Below are positions 1 to 5,297 of a stretch of 5,297 nt of DNA, piece by piece. The first letter of the stretch is position 1; every line of letters begins with the position of its first letter. The DNA is from Chromatiales bacterium (GTDB lineage: Bacteria > Pseudomonadota > Gammaproteobacteria > UBA6429 > Thiohalophilaceae), in NCBI GenBank assembly GCA_027001895.1, contig JALTLP010000145.1:1-5297 (forward strand). The letters run 5' to 3'. The notes beneath the pieces are model-generated. The model made no database searches. It saw only the letters and a list, made by a program, of their open reading frames with translations, and was not told the origin of the DNA. Both the position numbers and the translations under genes were made by a program.

Positions 1-224
1 GGAATCAACTTGACACAGTGGCCAAGCGTGGTCAGTTCACGTGCCCAATAGGTACTGCTGGCACAGGCTTCCATCCCAACAAGGCAGGGTTCAATTTGGC
101 TAAAGAAGTGAAGCAGTTCTCGGCGTTTCAGCATTTTCTTTTTAACCACTTTACCTTGTTGATTGCAGCACACGGTATGAAATACATTTTTTGCTAAATC
201 CAGTCCAATTATTGTAATCTTCAT
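1..224 (-). CDS. IS110/IS1111-family DEDD transposase, N-terminal part (cut by window edge)
   Basis: The 74 visible codons encode the start of a DEDD recombinase that moves IS110/IS1111 elements through a circular intermediate using a RuvC-like fold and, in this family, a guide RNA. The N-terminus has the family's first strand with catalytic Asp9 in 'GLDLAKNVF'. The second catalytic acid, Glu51, lies in 'VGMEACASSTYWAREL', followed by 'LGHCVKLIP'. The MEAC-S-YWAR form is characteristic of the IS1111 branch. The other two Asp residues and the C-terminal Ser domain would be outside the window, so completeness cannot be judged. Two ATG codons are adjacent, at 227-225 and 224-222. The second is preferred because GAGGAG (236-231) lies 6 nt before it but only 3 nt before the first. 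The ribosome site is one arm of a perfect inverted repeat. The gene follows batD in the same direction but is not part of that operon. Confidence 0.9.
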   Translation of the reverse strand, partial: MKITIIGLDLAKNVFHTVCCNQQGKVVKKKMLKRRELLHFFSQIEPCLVGMEACASSTYWARELTTLGHCVKLI

Positions 225-315
225 CATGGTCTCCTCTTTCTTTGTTTGATGAGTGTTGATGATATCTCCATCATGGCGCATTGTGACGCCGAATTAAAAG
301 GGGGAGGAGACCATG
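225..315 (-). promoter_or_regulatory. Perfect 12-bp inverted repeat covering the transposase ribosome binding site
   Basis: Positions 304-315 (GAGGAGACCATG) and 225-236 (CATGGTCTCCTC) are exact reverse complements separated by 67 nt. On the minus strand the inner arm contains the GAGGAG ribosome binding site and the first of the two start codons. The outer arm lies about 4 bp inside the inferred end of the element and probably doubles as its sub-terminal inverted repeat. RNA that enters from outside, such as batD read-through, would carry both arms and could hide the ribosome site. RNA started inside the spacer would not. The pairing is seen in the sequence; the regulatory role is inferred. 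Confidence 0.6.
257..290 (-). other. Two small hairpins in the IS 5' leader
   Basis: Within the spacer of the larger inverted repeat there are two short stems: TGATG/CATCA (257-261 with 269-273, 7-nt loop) and GGCG/CGCC (275-278 with 287-290, 8-nt loop). Both are only 4-5 bp and could be chance. Together with the 12-bp flanking arms they would allow the roughly 90-nt leader to fold as one branched structure. The leader looks too short for a bridge RNA, and in the IS1111 branch that RNA is expected at the other end of the element. Confidence 0.25.
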
Positions 316-321
316 TTATCG
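293..321 (-). promoter_or_regulatory. Possible -10 half of a circle-junction promoter
   Basis: On the minus strand TTTAAT at 298-293 matches five of six bases of the -10 consensus. Counting 17-18 bp upstream puts the -35 position at 322-316, directly over the inferred end of the element. In the integrated state this hexamer is CGATAA or TCGATA, a poor -35. IS110-family circles are known to build a promoter by joining a -35 from the right end to a -10 from the left end, and this layout fits. The right end is not in the window, so the joined promoter cannot be checked. Confidence 0.3.
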
Positions 322-347
322 AGCTCACGAAGTGAGCGTGGCAATCT
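320..347 (+). repeat. Dispersed palindromic repeat, unit 1, interrupted by the IS
   Basis: This 28-bp stretch matches 451-478 except at one base (T325 versus G456). Its core is a perfect 6-bp stem, GCTCAC (323-328) with GTGAGC (332-337), around the loop GAA. The intact unit continues leftward with TTTGTCATTG, but here the sequence switches to the insertion-element end, so the unit appears to have been split by insertion. The missing half would be expected at the far side of the element. Confidence 0.72.
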
Positions 348-358
348 TGTTGTAAATC

Positions 359-397
359 AAAAAAAGATTGCTTCGTCGTTTCACTCCTCGCAACGAC
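359..397 (-). terminator. Weak candidate transcript end within the repeat cluster
   Basis: On the minus strand a 6-bp stem GTCGTT/AACGAC (397-392 with 380-375, 11-nt loop) is followed after 9 nt by a run of seven T (365-359). The distance from stem to T-run is too long for a standard intrinsic terminator. A longer-range pairing of AGATTGC (478-472) with GCAATCT (371-365) would end exactly at the T-run, but with a loop of about 100 nt. It is the only hairpin plus T-run between batD and the insertion element, so it is listed with low confidence. Confidence 0.25.
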
Positions 398-478
398 AAA
401 AAGAACATTGTGAACGCACAAGGCGAGATGCTTTTCTATGTTTGTCATTGCGAGCGCACGAAGTGAGCGTGGCAATCT
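365..478. repeat. Inverted pair of REP-like palindromic repeat units
   Basis: Two related units face each other. One runs 441-478 in the plus direction, from TTTGTCATTGCGAG to GGCAATCT. The other, 365-400, is in the minus direction; its reverse complement starts TTTGTCGTTGCGAG and ends GCAATCT. The ends are nearly the same, while the middles differ (GCACGAAGTGAGCG versus GAGTGAAACGACGAA). About 40 bp separate them. The 'GTCATTGCGAG...GCAATCT' pattern is known as a dispersed intergenic repeat in many bacterial genomes. Here the pair follows the batD stop by 38 bp, a common position for REP-type elements, where they may protect 3' ends of messages. Translated, they give misleading ORFs in both directions. 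Confidence 0.75.
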
Positions 479-515
479 CGCTCTTATATTATAAGGGCAG
501 TAGGTAAGTGTGAAA

Positions 516-2267
516 TCAGGGTTTAAATGGCTCAAGTTTGTTGTTGCTGTCTTCTTCTTTGGTGCTTTCTGTTTTCTGTTTATACTGTTTACATAGGTTA
601 TAAATACCATCGCATTTCCAGATTGTATCATCGGCACTGTATAAGGCTTCGTTTAACCGTAATATTTTACTCTTTAGTTCTTCGTCCAGTAGTTCGGCCA
701 ATTCAGCAAGGTTAATGGGCGGCTTGTCACTAAAAATTACTTTTCCCCAGCGTAATAATGCCGTTTTTGTTTCCTGTGCATTGTTCCTGTTACAGGCTGA
801 CTTGATAACATTTAGTGCATTACTCAGAGACAGGTTGTTTTCAACATGGTTTTGTTTATTTCGAACTGGTTGTTTTTTACTTCGCAGCAACAATACAAGC
901 GTAGCTAACCACAATATTAAAAATAACAGGCTTAACCAGAACCAGTAAGCCTGGGTTAATGAACTGCTGTTATTGCGAAGCGTTGTTGTATTGTTATTCG
1001 TTAATGGTATTTTGTTGGTATTTAAATCCAGTTGTTTCTGCTGGTTAAATTGAGGTGTATTGTTGATCGGGTTTGCAGAAGGCAGTACCTTGAAACTTCG
1101 TGCTGAAATATGTGCAATATCAATTTTATTCTTTTTAGTATTCCACCACGGAATATCAATTGCCGGTAAGGTGTATGTCCCAGCATGAGTGGGGATAAGT
1201 GCTATCTTCTGCTTGCGTGTAGCATTGATACCTGTGGTTTGTTTACTATTATTTAAATAGGGTTTATCCGGGTATTGTTTTAGCCCCTTAATATCAGGCA
1301 GGTTTAACTCAGGTAATTGTTCGGCTATTTGCTTATCTGCAATAAGAGTTAATGTTCGGGTAATGGGTTCGCCCGCCCGGAAGGTAGTATTGCGTGGCCA
1401 GTTTTCGATAAGTTTTAGCGAAGGTGTTGCTATCCAGTTATTGCCACTAAAAGATTTTGGAATATCTTTAATGTTAATTGTTAATTCCTTGCTACGAACC
1501 CTTTTTGTTGTTGTGCTGGCATTAAACGGGTCAAAGAAGCGGCCACTGGAACGGCGGGTAACTATACCAATTTCAGCCAGGAGAGACTTTATTTTCAGTT
1601 TACCACTGGCCTGTGGAAAAATGGCGTATTTTCTTTCAAGCACAATATAGGGTTTTGTACCCAGATAGGTTTTATATTGTTTGTCATCGCCTAGTTGTTC
1701 GATAATTGTATCCTGATTGTTTGTATTAATATCTCCAAACTGGTAGCTGTTAATATTTTGTGCAACATATAATTTTGCAGTTAACAGTACCTGTTGCTGG
1801 ATAAACGCAGATTGAGTTGAGCTTTCAAGTTTTATAAAAAAGTCCTGTGTGGGTGATGCTGTACCGGAAACGGGAACCTGCTTTACAGTTACTTCAACCT
1901 CTGGTGCCAAATCTGTACCAAAAGCCACCGGAGGAATACGGTAGGTGCCGGTTTTGGTAGCGATAAGTGTTAGTGTCCATTGCTGGGTTCGCTTAAAGCT
2001 GCCATTTATCATGCTAATATTATTACTGGTTTGAGTGCCCAGAATATCAAAATATTTTTTTACTGGTGAAAAGTCAGGGTCGTTATCAACTGAACCTTCG
2101 GCTGTATAGGTCAGGTGAAAAGAGTCATTAACCAGTACCGGGTTTATATCCAGTTGCGCAGATATTGTTGCAGCAAAAACCGCCTTGTTAAAAAAAAGTA
2201 TTATTAACAGGATAAAGAACGGTTTTAGTGTTTTTATGCTGTTACCAGGTTTGTTTTTCATTTCCAT
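516..2267 (-). CDS. batD: BatD-family exported membrane protein
   Basis: This 583-residue protein matches the BatD family, the last partner of Bat/MoxR-VWA loci, with an unsettled role in envelope or stress physiology. A signal peptide spans about residues 14-32 (hydrophobic FFILLIILFF, cleavage likely after VFA). A long periplasmic part rich in beta strands follows, with two copies of the family pattern 'G-T-Y-x-hydrophobic-P' (TKTGTYRIPP near 104-113 and THAGTYTLPA near 360-369), suggesting repeated Ig-like domains. An N/T/S-rich stretch (about 400-438) leads to one membrane helix (about 439-461). A helical, charged cytoplasmic tail of about 120 residues follows, with 'LLRWGK' and 'INLAELAELL'. 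The first of two nearby ATGs (2267 and 2261) is chosen because an AGG lies 7 nt upstream. It overlaps the preceding gene by 26 nt, which implies coupled translation. Length and layout are normal for the family and no defects are seen. Confidence 0.88.
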   Translation of the reverse strand: MEMKNKPGNSIKTLKPFFILLIILFFNKAVFAATISAQLDINPVLVNDSFHLTYTAEGSVDNDPDFSPVKKYFDILGTQTSNNISMINGSFKRTQQWTLTLIATKTGTYRIPPVAFGTDLAPEVEVTVKQVPVSGTASPTQDFFIKLESSTQSAFIQQQVLLTAKLYVAQNINSYQFGDINTNNQDTIIEQLGDDKQYKTYLGTKPYIVLERKYAIFPQASGKLKIKSLLAEIGIVTRRSSGRFFDPFNASTTTKRVRSKELTINIKDIPKSFSGNNWIATPSLKLIENWPRNTTFRAGEPITRTLTLIADKQIAEQLPELNLPDIKGLKQYPDKPYLNNSKQTTGINATRKQKIALIPTHAGTYTLPAIDIPWWNTKKNKIDIAHISARSFKVLPSANPINNTPQFNQQKQLDLNTNKIPLTNNNTTTLRNNSSSLTQAYWFWLSLLFLILWLATLVLLLRSKKQPVRNKQNHVENNLSLSNALNVIKSACNRNNAQETKTALLRWGKVIFSDKPPINLAELAELLDEELKSKILRLNEALYSADDTIWKCDGIYNLCKQYKQKTESTKEEDSNNKLEPFKP

Positions 2268-4107
2268 GTTTTTGCCTGTTGTATTGATACCTGAACTTGT
2301 TACGCATTAATCCACCCGGATCATCAGGGATACGACGTAGCCACTGCTTTGTGATTCGTTGTGCTTTTTTATCTTCAGCGTCTTGTTGTTGTTTTTCAGC
2401 AGAAGCAGATTCCTTGTTCGGTTTATCACCTTTAGCCTTATCCTGTTTTTGAGCTTCTGCGGTTTGTTTGTTTTGCTCTTTTTGTTCATCAGATTTGGTT
2501 TTTTTATTTTTGTCTTTATCAGCACCTTGTCCAGCAGTTTTATCTTGTTGCTGTTGTTTTTGTTTGTTGCCTTGCTGTTGCTGATTCTGGTTCTGGCTTT
2601 GCTGGCCTTTATTATCTTTTTTCTGCCCCTGTTTGCTTTTGTCAGTTTTATTTTTATCAGAGTTTGATTTTGATTGACTCTGCTTTTCCGATTGCTGGTT
2701 CTTATTATTTTTGGACTTCTGGGACTGTTGCTGCTTTTCTAGCAGTTGCTTGTTAAACTGTGCATCTTTATGTTGTGGGTTTAATTTTAAGGCTTCTGCA
2801 TATTCTTTTATCGCCTGCTCGGTTTGTCCAAGCTGGGCATAGGCATTGCCCTTATTATAGTGTGCATCGGCTGTTTCAATACCTTCGAGATTTTTAATGG
2901 TTTGCTGGTACTGTTTACTCCTGTAACTGGCTGCTGCTTTCCATTGTGGATCTTTAAAAAGTTTTGCTGCTTCTGCCGCTTGTTTTTGTTGCAGTTTTTT
3001 AGCGGCCTGTTGGTCTGGTGTTTGCCAGAGATTTTCCCAGAAGGTGCCGGCCTCGGCCGTATGTGGCTGTTGCAGTAAAACAAAGGCCAGCACAAAGATA
3101 ATGCCTTTACGAAAAAAATACAGACTAAAAGGTAGTATCAATAATAATAACCACGGGCCTTGTTCATACCAGCTATCTGCTTGCAGATTTGTAGAGCTTT
3201 TATCCTGCTCGGCTTCAAAGCGTGACTTGTTAAATATAGCCGTAAGGTTGCTAATGTCAGTGTCATCAGCCGATATGATACTAAACCGGCCTTTCCCCAG
3301 TTTGTGAAACTGTTGCAGTTGTTTTATATCAAGCATGGGTACTACTATTGCTCCGTGGTTATCTTTTACAAAACCACCTGAAGGTAAGGGGATGGGGGCA
3401 CCCTGTTCAGTTGCAACTGCAAGAATGGATATTCGGTGTTTGCTGGCAATTTTTTTAAACGCTTTTGTAGCAGATTTTTCGATGTCGTCAGTGACCAGTA
3501 AAATATCACCGTGTTTTATTGCCGCATTATTCAGTAAGTTTGCGGCAAGTTGTATGGCTTTATCGGTTCGAGTACCTTGTGCAGGCATCATTGCTGTGGA
3601 AAGACTCTCCAGCAACGCTGTTATAGTTGCGGTGTCATCGGTTAAGGGGCTAACAACAAACGCCCCGGCGGCATAGACAATAAGCGCGGTTTGCCCCAGT
3701 TTGCGTTGCTTAAGTATATCAACAATCTTGTGGCGTGCACGGGTCAGGCGGGAAGGTTTTATATCGGCTGCATCCATCGAGCGCGATAAGTCCAGCGCAA
3801 TAACCAGTGCAGACTTTTCTTTAAACACCGGTTGTGGTCGTTTTTGCCATGCTGGCCCGGCCAGTGAAGTAATTAACAGTATTCCGCATACAGGAAAAAC
3901 AATGTTTGCCACGGATTTTTGTTTTACAGATTTACCCACGAGTAAGTGGGGTAACAGTTTTGGGTCGATAACAGCCTGCCAGTTACGCCCCTGTTGTTGC
4001 AGGCGAATAAACAGCAGGTAGAAAATAAACAACGGGATAAGCGCATAAAACCACTCAGGCCGGATAAAATGCAGTTGTTCGAGAGCTTGCAGGACGGACA
4101 CTTGCAT
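2242..4107 (-). CDS. batB: BatB-BatC fusion: VWA domain plus TPR membrane protein
   Basis: This 621-residue protein joins a BatB-like VWA domain to a BatC-like TPR protein, a fusion common in gammaproteobacteria. Two membrane helices (about 18-36 and 67-85) precede a VWA domain with a full MIDAS set: Asp106-Ser108-Ser110 (DLSRS), Thr179 and Asp207 (LLVTDD). A third hydrophobic stretch (about 319-332) is followed by a segment resembling a signal peptide (333-353, ending AEA). Then come 'WENLWQTPDQQA', a weak TPR (about 388-410) and a clear TPR (about 413-446, NKGNAYAQLGQTEQAIKEY). Residues 455-583 are a low-complexity Q/K/N/S-rich tether, closed by the tail 'WLRRIPDDPGGL' (589-600). The start overlaps the batA stop by one base (TAATG), with AGGAAG about 8 nt upstream. 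The VWA part is expected to bind a metal-coordinated partner and the TPR part another protein. Partners are inferred from the family. Confidence 0.9.
   Translation of the reverse strand: MQVSVLQALEQLHFIRPEWFYALIPLFIFYLLFIRLQQQGRNWQAVIDPKLLPHLLVGKSVKQKSVANIVFPVCGILLITSLAGPAWQKRPQPVFKEKSALVIALDLSRSMDAADIKPSRLTRARHKIVDILKQRKLGQTALIVYAAGAFVVSPLTDDTATITALLESLSTAMMPAQGTRTDKAIQLAANLLNNAAIKHGDILLVTDDIEKSATKAFKKIASKHRISILAVATEQGAPIPLPSGGFVKDNHGAIVVPMLDIKQLQQFHKLGKGRFSIISADDTDISNLTAIFNKSRFEAEQDKSSTNLQADSWYEQGPWLLLLILPFSLYFFRKGIIFVLAFVLLQQPHTAEAGTFWENLWQTPDQQAAKKLQQKQAAEAAKLFKDPQWKAAASYRSKQYQQTIKNLEGIETADAHYNKGNAYAQLGQTEQAIKEYAEALKLNPQHKDAQFNKQLLEKQQQSQKSKNNKNQQSEKQSQSKSNSDKNKTDKSKQGQKKDNKGQQSQNQNQQQQGNKQKQQQQDKTAGQGADKDKNKKTKSDEQKEQNKQTAEAQKQDKAKGDKPNKESASAEKQQQDAEDKKAQRITKQWLRRIPDDPGGLMRNKFRYQYNRQKHGNEKQTW
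2359..2745 (-). other. Low-complexity Q/K/N/S/D tether in BatB-BatC
   Basis: Codons 455-583 encode almost only Gln, Lys, Asn, Ser, Asp, Glu, Gly and Ala, with runs such as QQQQ and repeated KNK/KDK. There are almost no hydrophobic residues, so this part should be disordered. It gives the DNA a marked strand bias, with the plus strand rich in T and CTG/TTG words, which opens long shadow frames on the plus strand. Related BatB/C fusions carry similar but differing tethers. Repeated codons make this stretch prone to length variation. Confidence 0.8.
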
Positions 4108-5165
4108 TAGCTATACTTCCTGCTTGAAATAGAACGAGTTCCGAATTTAAATATTGAAAAAAGACCATTCGATAATAATTTCATCAGAATTATAATGATC
4201 GAAATAATAAATACACCACTTAATGGCCAGTAATAAAGCGCAGAAACCGGGCGAAAACTTTTTGACTCTTTTTCTACTGGTTCAAGCTTGTTTAACAAAT
4301 TATAAATCTTTTTAAGTTGTTTTGTATCTCGGGCCCGAAAATATCGGCCACCGGTTTTTTTGGCGATAGCAGTAAGGGTTTTTTCATCGAGATCAGCAGA
4401 CGGGTTAATTTTTTGCGCCCCAAAAAAAGAATAACGAATAAGCTCGTCAGCACCAATACCAATGGTATAAATTTTTAAACCATTCATGGCAGCCAGTTCG
4501 GCGGCTTTAAGTGGGCTGATTTCACCTGCAGTATTTGCGCCATCGGTTAATAAAACCAGTACATAACTCTGCTTTTTGTCCTTGTATTTTTTCTTTGACT
4601 CCAGCAGGCGCTTTATCGCCAGACCAATGGCATCACCAATGGCTGTTTCCTTGCCTGCCAGACCAATTTCAGCTTCGAGTAACAATGTCGTAACTGTTTT
4701 ACGGTCGAATGTCAGCGGGGTTTGCAGGTAGGCGCGCTTGCCAAATAAAATAAGACCGATACGATCACCTTCCCGTGCATTGATAAATTGTTTGGCAACA
4801 TACTTTGTTGCCTGTAAACGGTTGACGGTTTGTCCTTTTATTTTAAAATCTTCAACCTGCATGGAACCGGACAGGTCAACGGCAAGCATCAGGTCACGGC
4901 CACTGACTGGCAGTTCAACCGGTTCGCCCAGCCATTGTGGCCGCATGAGTGCCAGAACAAACAGACACCAGCCAAGTAAAACCAGCAGCATTAAACTGAT
5001 GTTGTTTTTCTGGATACTCTCCGTTGTTGCTCCCTGACTAAAGTCATTTAAAAACGGTACACGCAATGCAGCATCTTGCAGGTTATTTTTTGCGGGCAGA
5101 AAATAACGTATAAGCAGTGGCAATGGTAGCAAGGCAGCGGCCCAGGGCCAGACAAACTGAATCAT
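4107..5165 (-). CDS. batA: BatA-family VWA membrane protein
   Basis: This 352-residue protein is the classic BatA: two N-terminal membrane helices (about 5-23 and 57-75), a VWA domain, and a third helix near the C-terminus (about 309-328). The MIDAS motif is complete: Asp97-Ser99-Ser101 (DLSGSM), Thr174 (KETAIGDAI) and Asp208 (LLTDG). 'RLQATKYVAKQFI' and 'DRIGLILFGKRAYLQTPLTFD' are typical BatA segments, as is 'GGRYFRARD' near 272-280. In known loci BatA acts with a MoxR AAA+ ATPase and other Bat proteins at the cytoplasmic membrane, but the substrate is unknown. The start is supported by GGGGAG 8 nt upstream. It overlaps the upstream DUF4381-like gene by 4 nt (ATGA) and the next gene by one base. 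A short polar and basic tail of about 24 residues follows the last helix. Length is close to the family norm. Confidence 0.92.
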   Translation of the reverse strand: MIQFVWPWAAALLPLPLLIRYFLPAKNNLQDAALRVPFLNDFSQGATTESIQKNNISLMLLVLLGWCLFVLALMRPQWLGEPVELPVSGRDLMLAVDLSGSMQVEDFKIKGQTVNRLQATKYVAKQFINAREGDRIGLILFGKRAYLQTPLTFDRKTVTTLLLEAEIGLAGKETAIGDAIGLAIKRLLESKKKYKDKKQSYVLVLLTDGANTAGEISPLKAAELAAMNGLKIYTIGIGADELIRYSFFGAQKINPSADLDEKTLTAIAKKTGGRYFRARDTKQLKKIYNLLNKLEPVEKESKSFRPVSALYYWPLSGVFIISIIIILMKLLSNGLFSIFKFGTRSISSRKYS

Positions 5166-5297
5166 AAATCTTTCTCCCCGGCATTTTTTAATGGCTTTGG
5201 AGGTAATTGCGTTATCCAGTTTTGTGTTGCGTTTATTAATAACTCAAGATCCTGTTGTATATCTTGTTTATAGGGTGCATAGATAAGCAGTTGTGCA
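5162..5297 (-). CDS. DUF4381-like protein, C-terminal 44 residues (cut by window edge)
   Basis: An open frame enters from the window edge and ends with TGA at 5164-5162, overlapping the batA start as ATGA. The visible 44 residues begin AQLLIYAPYKQD and include 'LELLINATQNWITQLPP'. The pattern of a 'YAP' segment followed by a helix ending in 'WI' agrees with the C-terminus of DUF4381 proteins, small single-pass membrane proteins normally encoded directly before batA in gammaproteobacterial MoxR/Bat operons. The other two minus-strand frames have stop codons here. The assignment rests on short similarity and on position. DUF4381 has no established biochemical function; it is thought to belong to the same membrane assembly as the VWA proteins. 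Confidence 0.68.
   Translation of the reverse strand, partial: AQLLIYAPYKQDIQQDLELLINATQNWITQLPPKPLKNAGEKDL

Larger units (their letters stand above)
1..319 (-). mobile_element. Left end of an IS110-family (IS1111 subgroup) insertion sequence, partial
   Basis: This is the transposase-proximal end of an IS1111-type element; the rest lies beyond position 1. The inner part codes for the transposase N-terminus, and about 95 bp of non-coding DNA separate that start from the inferred outer edge. The edge is placed at 319/320 because a 28-bp palindromic repeat unit (320-347) matches an intact copy at 451-478 at 27 of 28 positions, and the match stops abruptly there. A short 5' non-coding end is typical of IS1111 members, whose longer non-coding region and guide (bridge) RNA lie on the 3' side. 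The sub-terminal repeat 304-315 fits the sub-terminal inverted repeats known in this subgroup. No flanking duplication can be tested because the right end is missing. The edge could be off by a few bases, since these elements share a short core with their target. Confidence 0.82.

Noticed and set aside
228..319. Bridge RNA gene in the IS leader
   Set aside because: The leader is only about 95 nt, and the transposase looks like the IS1111 branch, where the guide RNA is expected on the 3' side, outside this window.
320..478. CRISPR-like array
   Set aside because: There are only three units, in alternating orientation, with differing centres and irregular spacing. They are palindromic dispersed repeats.
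483..495. CTTATATTATAAG palindrome as terminator or operator
   Set aside because: It is a perfect but all-weak AT stem with a single-base centre, which cannot form a real hairpin loop. There is no T-run after it on the minus strand and no link to a regulator.
313..507. 64-codon plus-strand open frame
   Set aside because: It starts in the IS end and then lies entirely in the repeat cluster. There is no plausible protein pattern, and it opposes the local gene direction.
224..637. 137-codon minus-strand open frame
   Set aside because: It overlaps the batD end in another frame and runs through the palindromic repeats. Peptides such as RLPRSLRALAMTN and VVARSETTKQS are the usual false translations of this repeat type.
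2359..2667. Plus-strand frame rich in Phe and Leu, resembling a membrane protein
   Set aside because: It is the antisense of the Q/K-rich tether of BatB-BatC; reading Lys/Gln codons backwards gives Phe/Leu. The minus-strand frame at 2307-2525 is likewise a shadow.
2242..4107. Artificial fusion of batB and batC through a sequencing error
   Set aside because: The frame is continuous through the junction, and fused BatB/C proteins with the same WENLW-DQQ start of the BatC part are known in gammaproteobacteria.

Overview
The window reads as a chromosomal segment of an AT-rich proteobacterium, most likely a gammaproteobacterium. The main evidence is gene order: a DUF4381-type protein, then BatA, then a fused BatB/BatC protein, then BatD, which is the usual gammaproteobacterial form of the Bat (Bacteroides aerotolerance) locus. 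No species can be named from the sequence alone. All recognised genes lie on the minus strand and are read from high to low coordinates.

Positions 5297 to 516 hold the end of a tightly packed operon. It contains the C-terminal end of a DUF4381-like gene (5162-5297), batA (4107-5165), a batB-batC fusion (2242-4107) and batD (516-2267). Every junction overlaps, by 4, 1 and 26 nt, so co-transcription and translational coupling are likely. BatA and BatB/C are membrane-anchored von Willebrand factor A (VWA) proteins with intact MIDAS metal-binding motifs. The BatC half carries TPR repeats, a long Q/K/N/S-rich tether and a conserved-looking C-terminal tail. BatD is an exported, single-pass membrane protein. 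In related loci, a MoxR AAA+ ATPase and a DUF58 protein lie upstream of DUF4381; they would be outside this window. The proteins are thought to form an envelope-associated MoxR/VWA assembly, but its biochemical role is not settled.

Positions 515 to 320 are non-coding and hold a cluster of short palindromic repeats of the widespread dispersed 'GTCATTGCGAG...GCAATCT' type. There are two near-identical units and one related inverted unit. No strong conventional terminator is visible after batD.

Positions 319 to 1 are the left end of an IS110-family element of the IS1111 subgroup. It comprises about 95 bp of 5' non-coding DNA and the first 74 codons of a DEDD transposase cut off by the window edge. 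The element seems to have inserted inside one of the palindromic repeats and points the same way as the bat operon. A perfect 12-bp inverted repeat pairs the outer end of the element with the transposase ribosome binding site, which suggests that read-through RNA from bat would not be translated into transposase. This insertion and its possible control circuit are the most interesting part of the window; the bat genes themselves look intact and ordinary for their families.
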